DNA of 64,000 nt. It comes from Deferrisoma camini S3R1 (GTDB lineage: Bacteria; Desulfobacterota; Deferrisomatia; Deferrisomatales; Deferrisomataceae). The stretch covers positions 4,012,001 to 4,076,000 of the forward strand of contig NZ_JAFN01000001.1 in NCBI RefSeq assembly GCF_000526155.1, in the 5' to 3' direction. Every line of letters starts with the position of its first letter. The first letter of the stretch is position 1. The notes below the pieces were generated by a model that was not told where the DNA came from, did not search any database, and was given only the letters and a program-made list of their open reading frames with translations. Below, piece by piece: positions 1 to 7,654 of this stretch. The translations under genes were made by a program, and so were the position numbers.

Positions 1-1
1 C

Positions 2-682
2 AACGCCATCACGGCGAACCAGCCCGACGTGTTCCTGATCGTGCTGCTGATCGACGAGCGGCCGGAAGAGGTCACCGACATGAAGCGCTCGGTGCGGGGC
101 GAGGTGGTGTCCTCCACCTTCGACGAGCAGGCCCAGCGCCACGTGCAGGTGGCCGAGATGGTGATCGAGAAGGCCAAGCGTTTGGTGGAGCACGGGAAGG
201 ACGTGGTGATCCTGCTCGACTCGATCACCCGGCTGGCCCGGGCCTACAACACGGTGGTGCCCCACTCGGGCAAGATCCTCTCCGGCGGGGTGGACTCCAA
301 CGCGCTGCACAAGCCGAAGCGGTTCTTCGGGGCGGCCCGGAACATCGAGGAGGGGGGGAGCCTGACGATCATCGCCACGGCCCTGATCGACACCGGCAGC
401 CGCATGGACGAGGTGATCTTCGAGGAGTTCAAAGGCACCGGCAACATGGAGCTCCACCTGGACCGGCGCCTGGCGGACAAGAGGGTGTTCCCGGCCGTGG
501 ACATCCAGCGCTCGGGCACCCGCAAGGAGGATCTGCTGCTGCCCCCGTTCGAGCTGAACCGGGTGTGGGTGCTGCGCAAGGTGCTCTCGGCCCTGAGCCC
601 GGTGGACGCCATGGAGTTCCTGCTCGACAAGATGCGGGGAACCAAGTCCAACGCCGAGTTCCTGGAGAGCATGAGCGAGTAG
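2..682 (+). CDS. rho: Transcription termination factor Rho (5' truncated by window)
   Basis: This is the C-terminal part of the hexameric RNA-dependent ATPase that ends transcription at Rho sites. The reading frame is open from the window edge. The visible protein has the family hallmarks in order: [12 protein letters not shown], the Walker B-like [16 protein letters not shown], the Q/R-loop region around [20 protein letters not shown], and [17 protein letters not shown]. It ends normally at SAEFL..MSE-type residues (here [10 protein letters not shown]). The N-terminal RNA-binding domain and Walker A lie outside the window. The GTG at 29 is an internal codon, not the true start. The identification is essentially certain. 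Confidence 0.97.
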   Translation, partial: NAITANQPDVFLIVLLIDERPEEVTDMKRSVRGEVVSSTFDEQAQRHVQVAEMVIEKAKRLVEHGKDVVILLDSITRLARAYNTVVPHSGKILSGGVDSNALHKPKRFFGAARNIEEGGSLTIIATALIDTGSRMDEVIFEEFKGTGNMELHLDRRLADKRVFPAVDIQRSGTRKEDLLLPPFELNRVWVLRKVLSALSPVDAMEFLLDKMRGTKSNAEFLESMSE

Positions 683-978
683 GGCGGCTGGGCGGCTAGT
701 GTCATGGTTCGCACGTTCGTGAATTCCCCGAGGGGGTGGGGCTGGGGGCCCCTCCTTCGCTGAACGGCCTCGCAGGGGCCGCCTCGGCGCGGTCCGCTGC
801 GGCGCGTGAGGGCACGCGCCGCGGCCGCTCCCCTGGCGCCGGGCGGCCCGGGCTGCTCGGCCGTCGCGCTTCGTCGGAGCCCCCAGCCCCACCGCCGGAA
901 TGGAGATGCTTTTTTGCGGAACGGAACACTAGGCAGCAGCGATGCTCCCCGACCGGGGACCGACGACCGCTGACCGCC
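683..978. repeat. Large palindromic element plus GACCGNN heptamer array
   Basis: This non-coding gap separates rho from the convergent DUF294 gene. Positions about 700-932 form an imperfect palindrome. GTGGGGCTGGGGGCCCC near 737 is mirrored by GGAGCCCCCAGCCCCAC near 880, and outer arms around 702-715 and 915-930 also pair, so the whole block could fold into one long hairpin. It is followed at 951-978 by four heptamers (GACCGGG, GACCGAC, GACCGCT, GACCGCC) that run up to the stop codon of the minus-strand gene. I see no protein-coding signal here. Confidence 0.7.
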
Positions 979-2415
979 TTACCGGATGAAGTCCAGCCGG
1001 TAACGGCTGCGGATGTACTGCAGGAACCAGCCCACCTCTTCCAAGGCCCGCCGGAGGTCGGCTCGCTCCCTCGGGGTGAGGCGCAGGGGGTCCAGGTAGT
1101 TGTCGGGGGGGCGGCCTTCCGACAGGTTTCGCACCTGATGGCGCAGCCTCAGCCCCACCAGGGTGGTGAACGCGTCGTCCAGCCGGTCCGCCTCCTCGGC
1201 GGACAGCACGCCCCGGTCGCGGAGGGCGTCGAGTTTCTCCCAGGTGCTGCCGTCCAGCACCCCGCTTTCCAGGGCGAGCAGGCTCACCCCTTCCGTCAGG
1301 GCGAAGATGCCCGCCTTCTTCATGTCCACCCGGCCCTTGTGGCGGCCCCGGCGCTCCGTGCGGATCCGCCCGAACCACCCCAGGGGCGGGGGAAACCGCA
1401 CGATGTTCTTCGCCACCCGGGGAAAGAACAGGCTGTGGCGTCGTGTGAGCTCCAGGATGTGCTCCTTGATCCGGCGCTCCAGGCCGGGGTCGCCCCACAG
1501 GGTCCTGAGGTCCTGGAACATCCCGAAGTTGACCATGTTCTCGCCGGTGGGCACCGTGACCCACTGCTCCACCCTGCGCAGCCACTCCGACAGGCTGTGC
1601 CTCCACTGGGGGTTGGAGGCCATGGTCCCGCCGGGGCAGGGCGGCACCCCGATGGCGATCAGGGTCTCCACCAACCGCACCGAGAACCTCTCCACGTCCC
1701 ACCGGGCCCCTTCGTCCAGGGCGTCGTCATAGACCGCGGCGCTGTCCTGGTCGGTCCGCAGGGTCTGCTCGCCCCGCCCCTCGCTCCCCAGCACCAGGTA
1801 CGCGGCCCTCTCCGGCAGCACCACCCCCTCCCCTTCGAGAAGCTCAGCCGCCTTGCGGGTCACCTCGTCGTTGAAATGGGAGATCAGCCCCACCAGGTCC
1901 CGGGTGCGGGCCCCCGCCCGCAGGGCGAACCGGACCATCTCGAGCACCCGCCCGTTCACCCGCTTGAGCTCTGACACGGTGGTGGCCCGGGCGATCTCGT
2001 CCCGGAGGTAGAGGGGGCTGTTGGTCTGGATGCCGAGGATGTCGGTGCCCGTGACCATGCCCACCATCCGCCCCCCCGCGTCCACCACCAGCAGTCGGTG
2101 GATGTTGTGGCGGGCCATCCGGTACACCGCCTCGTAAGCGGGGGCCTGGTCGCCAACGGTCAGGATGGGCGAGCGCATGACCTGCCGGACCCGGGTGTCG
2201 CGGATCCTGCCGTCGGAGCGGGCCACGAGGCGCCGGAGGTCCCGGTCGGTCACGATCCCCACCGGAACGCCGTCCTCCTCCACCACCAGCCCCGAGATTC
2301 CCCGTTCGTCCATCCGCCGGGCGGCGGCCACCACGGTGTCGTCCGGCAGGCACGTGACCACCGGCCCCTTGCAGATCTCGCGCACCGGTGTGAACAGGAA
2401 CCCTTCCTCCCTCAC
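979..2415 (-). CDS. CBS-domain / DUF294 nucleotidyltransferase-like signalling protein
   Basis: Cytoplasmic regulatory protein of about 478 aa. Two CBS domains occupy roughly residues 5-125 (GFLFTPVREIC..., VRQVMRSPILTVGD, then HRLLVVD..GMVTGTDILG). They are followed by a DUF294/GlnE-type nucleotidyltransferase-like domain carrying GSEGRGEQTLRTDQD, and a C-terminal DUF294_C helical domain. The start is the GTG at 2413-2415 because an AAGGAGG ribosome-binding site sits 7 bases upstream; the frame is open further upstream, but that part is not protein-like. The gene is divergent from the DUF4212/symporter pair, a linkage seen for the VC_2705-type symporters, so it probably regulates transport or acetate/solute metabolism. 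The usual N-terminal cyclic-nucleotide domain of larger homologues is absent. Nucleotide transfer activity is unproven. Confidence 0.88.
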   Translation of the reverse strand: MREEGFLFTPVREICKGPVVTCLPDDTVVAAARRMDERGISGLVVEEDGVPVGIVTDRDLRRLVARSDGRIRDTRVRQVMRSPILTVGDQAPAYEAVYRMARHNIHRLLVVDAGGRMVGMVTGTDILGIQTNSPLYLRDEIARATTVSELKRVNGRVLEMVRFALRAGARTRDLVGLISHFNDEVTRKAAELLEGEGVVLPERAAYLVLGSEGRGEQTLRTDQDSAAVYDDALDEGARWDVERFSVRLVETLIAIGVPPCPGGTMASNPQWRHSLSEWLRRVEQWVTVPTGENMVNFGMFQDLRTLWGDPGLERRIKEHILELTRRHSLFFPRVAKNIVRFPPPLGWFGRIRTERRGRHKGRVDMKKAGIFALTEGVSLLALESGVLDGSTWEKLDALRDRGVLSAEEADRLDDAFTTLVGLRLRHQVRNLSEGRPPDNYLDPLRLTPRERADLRRALEEVGWFLQYIRSRYRLDFIR

Positions 2416-2568
2416 GGCCCAACCTCCTTGGGGACCGATCTTCCCCGAACCGGCGGATATTCTCAACGGTTTTCCCGGAGGCGGTCCGAACCCCGTATGG
2501 TTCGGGCCCAAAGGGTTTCGGATCGCCACACCTGGCCCCTCCGATATCAAACACGATTTATTTTTCGC

Positions 2569-2597
2569 TTGACGCAAAACGGGGCGCTTTGTACTCT
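2569..2597 (+). promoter_or_regulatory. Candidate sigma-70 promoter for the symporter operon
   Basis: TTGACG (5 of 6 to the -35 consensus) at 2569-2574 is separated by 17 bases from TACTCT at 2592-2597 (3 of 6 to the -10 consensus). It lies in an AT-rich dip of the 359-bp divergent intergenic region and points at the DUF4212 gene. The -10 is weak, so this is tentative. I recognise nothing else in 2416-2774 beyond the two ribosome-binding sites. Confidence 0.45.
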
Positions 2598-2774
2598 TGT
2601 GAGCCCGGGGCAATACGCTGTTTGGTGTGTGGCTGCCCCGGCATGGCGTTCAGCGAACCCCGGGGGGGCCGGGCGCCGCCCGGAACCGCGGCGGAAAGGA
2701 GGGAGGAGCATCGGGAGAGACGCAGCACCATTGTCGAGCAGTACCCACGCAACACCGGAAGGAGGAGCTTCGCC

Positions 2775-3035
2775 ATGGAGCGAAAAACACAACTCGTAGC
2801 CTACTGGAAGGAAAACCTGAAGTACATCACCATTTTGCTCGCCATCTGGTTCACCGTGTCGTACCTGTGCGGCATCCTGATCGTCGACGCCCTCGACACG
2901 ATCCGCATCGGCGGGTTCAAGCTGGGCTTCTGGTTCGCCAACCAGGGCTCGGAAATCATCTTCGTCATCTTGATCTTCGTCTACGTGAAGTTGATGAACA
3001 ATTTGGATCGCAAATACGGGGTTCACGAGGACTAG
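2775..3035 (+). CDS. DUF4212 solute:sodium symporter small subunit
   Basis: Small inner-membrane protein of 86 aa with two predicted transmembrane helices (ITILLAIWFTVSYLCGILIV and IIFVILIFVYVKLMNNLD), a charged N terminus (MERKTQLVAYWKENLKY) and a C-terminal LDRKYGVHED tail. This is the classic DUF4212 pattern. The ATG at 2775 is preceded by GGAGGAG. The longer in-frame ORF upstream crosses the promoter region and is not credible. It lies 32 bp ahead of the large sodium:solute symporter and is probably its obligate partner subunit. Confidence 0.92.
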   Translation: MERKTQLVAYWKENLKYITILLAIWFTVSYLCGILIVDALDTIRIGGFKLGFWFANQGSEIIFVILIFVYVKLMNNLDRKYGVHED

Positions 3036-3067
3036 GGTCGCCTAGTCAGGTCGATAAGGAGTGATCC

Positions 3068-4858
3068 ATGGGTATTCTTGGTTGGACCTGGATAATGGTG
3101 GGGATCACCTTCTCCATCTACATCGGTATCGCCATCTGGGCGAAGGCCGCGACCACGGGCGACTTCTACGTGGCGGAGAAGCAGGTGCACCCCATCCTGA
3201 ACGGCATGGCCACCGGCGCCGACTGGATGAGCGCGGCGTCCTTCATCTCCATGGCCGGTCTCATCGCGTTCCTGGGCCGCGACGGCGCCATGTACCTGAT
3301 GGGGTGGACCGGCGGATACGTCCTCCTCGCCATGCTTCTTGCGCCGTATCTCCGGAAGTACGGGAAATACACGGTTCCCCAGTTCATCGGTGACCGGTAC
3401 TACTCCAACACCGCCCGGGCCGTGGCGATCATCTGCGCCATTTTCGTCTCGTTCACCTATGTGTGCGGCCAGATGCGGGGTGTGGGGGTGGTGTTCTCCC
3501 GGTTCCTCGAGGTGCCGATCAACACGGGCGTGGTCATCGGCATGGCCATCGTGTTCATCTACGCCGTGTTGGGCGGCATGAAGGGCATCACCTACACCCA
3601 GGTGGCCCAGTACTGCGTGCTGATCGTGGCCTACCTGATCCCGGCGATCTTCATCGCCGCCATGCTCACCGGCAACCCCCTGCCGCAGATCGGGTTTGGG
3701 GCCAAGATCAGCGCCAACGGAGCCCAGGTGCTCCACGACGCCTCGGCACAGGGCAAGTACCTGCTGGATGTGTTGGACCAACTCCACAAGGATCTCGGGT
3801 TCGCGGCCTACACGGCCGGTAAGCGGCCCACCATCGACGTGTTCTTCATCACCTTCGCCCTCATGGTGGGTACCGCGGGCCTGCCCCACGTGATCATCCG
3901 GTTCTTCACGGTGCCGAAGATCCGCGACGCCCGCGCCTCGGCCGGCTGGGCCCTGGTGTGCATCGCCATCCTCTACACCACGGCCCCGGCCGTGGCCGCC
4001 TTCGCCAAGACCAACTTCATCAAGACCGTGCACGGCAAGGCCTACACCGAGGCTCCCTCCTGGTTCAAGAACTGGGAGAAGACCGGCCTGATCGCCTGGG
4101 TCGACAAGAACGGCGACGGCGTCATGCAGTACGCCCCGGGCAAGCCCTTCAAGGGCAAGCCCAAATTCAAGCAGGGCGAGAAGGGTAAGTTCGGCCAGCT
4201 CGTGGTGACCAACGCCCTGACCGACAACGCCAACGAGATCTACGTGGACCGGGACATCATGGTGCTGGCCAACCCGGAGATCGCCAAGCTGCCCAACTGG
4301 GTGGTGGCCCTGGTGGCCGCGGGCGGTCTGGCCGCCGCCCTGTCCACCGCGGCCGGCCTGCTGCTGGTGATCGCCTCCTCCCTGTCCCACGACCTCATGA
4401 AGGGCATCATCAACCCGGACCTGTCCGAGAAGGCCGAGCTGATGTGGGCCCGGATCGGCGCCGGTCTCGCGGTGGTGGTGGCCGGGTGGTTCGGCATCCA
4501 TCCGCCGGGGTTCGTGGCCCAGGTGGTGGCGTTCGCCTTCGGTCTGGCCGCCTCCTCGTTCTTCCCCGCGATCATCATGGGGGTGTTCAACAAGAAGACG
4601 AACAAGGAAGGCGCGATGTGCGGCATGGTGGTGGGCATCGTGTTCACCGCCGCCTACATCATCTACTTCAAGTTCGTGAACCCCGCCGCCAACAACCCGC
4701 AGCACTGGTGGCTGGGGATCAGCCCCGAGGGCATCGGCACGGTGGGCATGATCCTGAACTTCATCGTGATGTGGGTGGTGTCGAAGTTCACCCAGGAGCC
4801 GCCCCAAGAGGTGCAGGAGCTGGTGGAGAGCCTGCGCTATCCCCAGGAAGCCCGGTAA
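3068..4858 (+). CDS. Sodium:solute symporter, VC_2705 subfamily
   Basis: Integral membrane transporter of 596 aa in the SSS superfamily, with about 13 predicted hydrophobic segments. Diagnostic stretches include TTGDFYVAEKQVHPILNGMATGADWMSAAS near the N terminus, KYTVPQFIGDRYYSN, and GLAAALSTAAGLLLVIASSLSHD, the sodium-site region. A hydrophilic insert at about residues 310-400 (AYTEAPSWFKNWEKTG... to ...IYVDRDIMVLANPEIAKLPNWV) is typical of this subfamily. AAGGAG precedes the ATG. The operon consists of the DUF4212 gene and this gene, and ends at a strong intrinsic terminator. The substrate is likely a small carboxylate such as acetate, by analogy only. Confidence 0.93.
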   Translation: MGILGWTWIMVGITFSIYIGIAIWAKAATTGDFYVAEKQVHPILNGMATGADWMSAASFISMAGLIAFLGRDGAMYLMGWTGGYVLLAMLLAPYLRKYGKYTVPQFIGDRYYSNTARAVAIICAIFVSFTYVCGQMRGVGVVFSRFLEVPINTGVVIGMAIVFIYAVLGGMKGITYTQVAQYCVLIVAYLIPAIFIAAMLTGNPLPQIGFGAKISANGAQVLHDASAQGKYLLDVLDQLHKDLGFAAYTAGKRPTIDVFFITFALMVGTAGLPHVIIRFFTVPKIRDARASAGWALVCIAILYTTAPAVAAFAKTNFIKTVHGKAYTEAPSWFKNWEKTGLIAWVDKNGDGVMQYAPGKPFKGKPKFKQGEKGKFGQLVVTNALTDNANEIYVDRDIMVLANPEIAKLPNWVVALVAAGGLAAALSTAAGLLLVIASSLSHDLMKGIINPDLSEKAELMWARIGAGLAVVVAGWFGIHPPGFVAQVVAFAFGLAASSFFPAIIMGVFNKKTNKEGAMCGMVVGIVFTAAYIIYFKFVNPAANNPQHWWLGISPEGIGTVGMILNFIVMWVVSKFTQEPPQEVQELVESLRYPQEAR

Positions 4859-4876
4859 GCGGTTCCGCGGCGACCC

Positions 4877-4920
4877 AGGGCGTGCGGTCCGGCGTTTGCC
4901 GGGCTGCACGCCCTTTTTTT
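4877..4920 (+). terminator. Rho-independent terminator of the symporter operon
   Basis: A 9-bp perfect stem, AGGGCGTGC (4877-4885) with GCACGCCCT (4906-4914), encloses a loop that itself pairs (CCGGCG/TGCCGG) and is followed by an uninterrupted T tract (4914-4920). It lies 18 bp after the symporter stop codon. Confidence 0.9.
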
Positions 4921-5106
4921 GCGCCCGCGAAACGGGCAGAATGGAATGGCTGCAGGGGGTGGGCTTCGGGGAAGGGAATCTCTCGTTGGTCCGGGGCCAT
5001 TGCCGGGGGCGGGGCAGAAACTCGCTTTCTGGCTTTCCAGCCTTCAAGCTTTCCAGCGGGCCGAAGGCCCTCGACCGACGACCGACCTGACGGAGGTTTC
5101 TCACCG
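4921..5106. repeat. Partial palindromic element and two heptamers
   Basis: Positions about 4960-5020 match the left end of the window's palindromic element family (GTCCGGGGCCATTGCC followed by a GGGGCGGGGCA block). After that comes a T/C/A-rich stretch of TTTCTGG/CTTTCCAG-type units, the palindrome GGGCCGAAGGCCC at about 5058-5070, and two GACCGAC heptamers at 5073-5086. GGAGG at 5092-5096 is the ribosome-binding site of the next gene. Confidence 0.6.
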
Positions 5107-5493
5107 ATGACACCGATCAGTCGGCCCATCCGGGCCAGCTTTGGGCTCATTCTCGGCGCGGCCGCCGGGGTCAGCCTGCTCACGGGCATCATCCCCTGGG
5201 TGTTGGGGCTGGTCCTGTCCGTGGACTCCCTGTGGATCCGGCTTCAGGTTGCGGGGTATCTGAACCTGGTGGCCCTGATCTGGGCGGGGGTGGGGGCGAC
5301 GGTGGGGGCGTTCCCGGGAAGCCGAACGGGGTCGGGGCTGCTGGGGGCGGCCGGGTTGGCCACCGGGCTCACCCTGGCGCGGGCGGTTCCCCAGGCCCAT
5401 TGGACGGTGGTGGTTCTCGGGGCGGTGACCGGTTTGGCCTACGGCTCCGTGGGAGGGTTCCTGGTGGGGCGGGTGCTGGAACGGCAGGGGTGA
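5107..5493 (+). CDS. Small hypothetical membrane protein
   Basis: Protein of 128 aa with four hydrophobic, glycine-rich helices (around FGLILGAAAGVSLLTGIIPWV, LVALIWAGVGATVGAF, LLGAAGLATGLTLA, and VVVLGAVTGLAYGSVGGFLVG), so it is almost certainly an inner-membrane protein. The ATG at 5107 has GGAGG 10 bases upstream. The frame is open far upstream, but only as an out-of-frame shadow of the symporter gene. I recognise no family. The gene is convergent with the thioredoxin gene, leaving 9 bp between stop codons. Confidence 0.7.
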   Translation: MTPISRPIRASFGLILGAAAGVSLLTGIIPWVLGLVLSVDSLWIRLQVAGYLNLVALIWAGVGATVGAFPGSRTGSGLLGAAGLATGLTLARAVPQAHWTVVVLGAVTGLAYGSVGGFLVGRVLERQG

Positions 5494-5502
5494 TTGGCCC
5501 GG

Positions 5503-6114
5503 CTACGGCCCCCCTGCCGTGAGCCTTCGGATCTCCGCTTCCAGAACCTCGGGAGCCACCCGGCCCTGGTGGCTCCAACGCACCACGCCGGCCGCGTCGA
5601 TCAGGAACAGCCCCGGGGTGCCGGTGACGCCGTAGGCCGCGGCCGTTGCGAACTCTCCCTGGGCCTTCTCGTCCATGGCCACGGGGACCTCGATCCGGTT
5701 GTGGCGGGCGTAGTTGGCCACCGCCCGGGCCATCCGGGTCCCGTCCAGGTTCACGGTGATCACCTGGATCCCGGTCTTTTTCCCCAGGCCCGCCAGGTAG
5801 GGCATCTCGTCCTGGCACGGCGGGCAGAACATCGACCAGAACACGAGCAAGGTGGGCCGGGACCCCGGCTCCCCCGGGCTGAAGATGACCGGGTTGCCCC
5901 CGGGGTCGCTGAGCAGAAACGGCTCGGCCGGGGCGCCGGGTGCCAGGGGCCCCCTTTCTCCCTGTCCTTGGGGGCAGGGCGCCGGCGTCCCTTCGCCGCA
6001 CCCCCCGGACGGCAAGAGATCCGGCCCGGAAGAGGGGAGGGGAAAATCCTGAGCCAGGGAGATCCCACCCCATACGAGCAGTCCGAGTGCGACCCCGATC
6101 CGGATCCCTCTCAC
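5503..6114 (-). CDS. TlpA/ResA-type exported thioredoxin
   Basis: Periplasmic thiol-disulfide oxidoreductase of 203 aa. A signal sequence (MRGIRIGVALGLLVWGGISLAQ) is followed by a proline-rich linker, then an AhpC/Redoxin-type fold with the active site FWSMFCPPCQDEMP and the cis-proline GVTGTPGLFLID. The start is the GTG at 6112-6114, preceded by GGGAGGA; upstream in-frame sequence is arginine/proline-rich and not credible. The gene is divergent from a multiheme cytochrome gene, so a role in apocytochrome thiol reduction or heme ligation is a reasonable inference. Confidence 0.87.
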   Translation of the reverse strand: MRGIRIGVALGLLVWGGISLAQDFPLPSSGPDLLPSGGCGEGTPAPCPQGQGERGPLAPGAPAEPFLLSDPGGNPVIFSPGEPGSRPTLLVFWSMFCPPCQDEMPYLAGLGKKTGIQVITVNLDGTRMARAVANYARHNRIEVPVAMDEKAQGEFATAAAYGVTGTPGLFLIDAAGVVRWSHQGRVAPEVLEAEIRRLTAGGP

Positions 6115-6316
6115 GGCTCTTCCTCCCAAAAAGAGAAATTTGGTACAAGGTGTCTGCCTTGTACCGTGGTTCGAAGAATCGTGCAAGGGAGGGGGGAGTT
6201 GAGAAAACAGCGGTTCGGGTCGATTTGGGGGGTGTCTGGCCCGGGGCCGGCGAGTCCGGTATCCTGCGGCCGATCGAGACTCGTTTGGGGCGTCTATGAT
6301 CCACGAGGGAGGACGC

Positions 6317-7555
6317 ATGGTGCGGCGGCGGTGGCTGGTGGCCGGATGGCTGGGGTTGGCGATGGTGTGGACGGTCGGGGGGGCGGCGCGGGCCGAGTAC
6401 GGCGGGCTGCCCGGGTACGCCGGCAGCGAGACCTGCGCGGGGTGTCACCCGGAGGTGTACGCCCAGTGGCGGTTGACCCCCCACGCCCGCATGCTGGTGG
6501 ACACGGCCGAGGATCCGTTCGCGGTGCTGGCCACGGACTTCCACGAGGGGATCCCCTTCCAGCGGGAGGACATCGCCTACACGGTGGGGAGCCACTGGAT
6601 CCAGAAGTATCTCACCCGGATCGACGGGGTGCTGTACGTCCTGCCCAAGTACTGGAACATCGCGGAGCGCCGGTGGGAGCCGTACTCCATCTGGAACTGG
6701 CGCGAGCAGCCCTACAACGTGTACTGCGACGGATGCCACACCGTGGGGTTCGACCCGGAGACCGAGTCGTTCTTCGAGCCCGGGGTGGGGTGCGAGGCGT
6801 GCCACGGCCCGGGGAAGCGCCACGTGGAGACCGGCGGACGGCTCTCCGAGATCGTGAACCCGGCGAACCTGCCGCCCGACCGGGCCGTGATGGTGTGCAT
6901 GGCCTGCCACACCGACGGCATGGACAAGGCCACCGAGACGTACCCGTTCCCCGTGGGATACAAGCCGGGCGAGGATATCAACGACTACTACACCGAGTTC
7001 TTCATGCCGAAGCCCAAGAGCAAGGCCTGGTACTGGGGGAGCATGGACTTCCGGGAGCGCAAGCGCATGTGGTACTTCTTCCAGTCCAAGTTCTACTCCA
7101 CGAACCGGGCCTGCGAGGTGTGCGGGTTCGACCGGGGCATCACGGTCAAGAAGGAGCGCTACATGAGCCGCAGCGAGTACTGCGGCACCTGCCACAAGTT
7201 CCGGTTTGAGAAGTTCGAGGCCCACTCGGGCCACCGGCCCGAGAAGGTGGAGTGCACGGACTGCCACGTGCCCAAGATGGCCAAGGGGCCCACCTACTCG
7301 ATCCACGATCACAAGTTCGACTTCAGCCAGCCGGCCCCGGCCTGCACCGAGTGCCACGAGCCGGGGTCGGTGAGCGGGGACGAGTGCCGATACCCCACCC
7401 CGGACTTCCATCTGAAGCCGGTCAAGTACCCCCGCGAGATGACCACGGTGGAGACCTGCGTGTGGTGCCACAACGAGGTCCGAAAGGAGGGCCGCGACGA
7501 GGGCTGGGCCCGGCGGGAGATCCGGAAGATCGTGGACCGGTTCCTGGTGGAATGA
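6317..7555 (+). CDS. Octaheme c-type cytochrome
   Basis: Exported multiheme cytochrome of 412 aa, with signal peptide MVRRRWLVAGWLGLAMVWTV..ARA. Eight CxxCH heme-binding motifs are visible: CAGCH, CDGCH, CEACH, CMACH, CGTCH, CTDCH, CTECH and CVWCH. A ninth Cys pair, CEVCG (about residue 265), lacks the histidine. The layout, with PGVGCEACHGPGKRHV and TYPFPVGYKPGEDIN.YYT, resembles cytochrome c554-like proteins of metal- and sulfur-respiring bacteria. It probably carries electrons in the periplasm. The ATG at 6317 with GGGAGGA is preferred over the ATG at 6296. Confidence 0.9.
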   Translation: MVRRRWLVAGWLGLAMVWTVGGAARAEYGGLPGYAGSETCAGCHPEVYAQWRLTPHARMLVDTAEDPFAVLATDFHEGIPFQREDIAYTVGSHWIQKYLTRIDGVLYVLPKYWNIAERRWEPYSIWNWREQPYNVYCDGCHTVGFDPETESFFEPGVGCEACHGPGKRHVETGGRLSEIVNPANLPPDRAVMVCMACHTDGMDKATETYPFPVGYKPGEDINDYYTEFFMPKPKSKAWYWGSMDFRERKRMWYFFQSKFYSTNRACEVCGFDRGITVKKERYMSRSEYCGTCHKFRFEKFEAHSGHRPEKVECTDCHVPKMAKGPTYSIHDHKFDFSQPAPACTECHEPGSVSGDECRYPTPDFHLKPVKYPREMTTVETCVWCHNEVRKEGRDEGWARREIRKIVDRFLVE

Positions 7556-7584
7556 CCCGCCCCGCCCCGGCGATCCGTCCGAGT

Positions 7585-7654
7585 CACACCGAGTCGCGCG
7601 CAAACCGAGGGCCCTCGGGGGCGTGGGGCCAACAGCTTTGAATGCCACTTGGTA
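7585..7654. repeat. Short inverted-repeat element (ACCAAGT..GCATTCAAA type)
   Basis: A 70-bp element between the convergent cytochrome and polymerase genes. Its right arm, TTTGAATGCCACTTGGTA (7637-7654), is mirrored by a diverged left arm ACCGAGTCGCGCGCAAA near 7586-7602, flanking a GAGGGCCCTCGGGGG core. Better-preserved relatives occur at 19546-19614 and 55449-55710. Confidence 0.6.

Noticed and set aside
736-1974. A 412-aa plus-strand frame after rho
   Set aside because: It covers the palindromic repeat and the antisense strand of the CBS/DUF294 gene; composition is non-protein-like.
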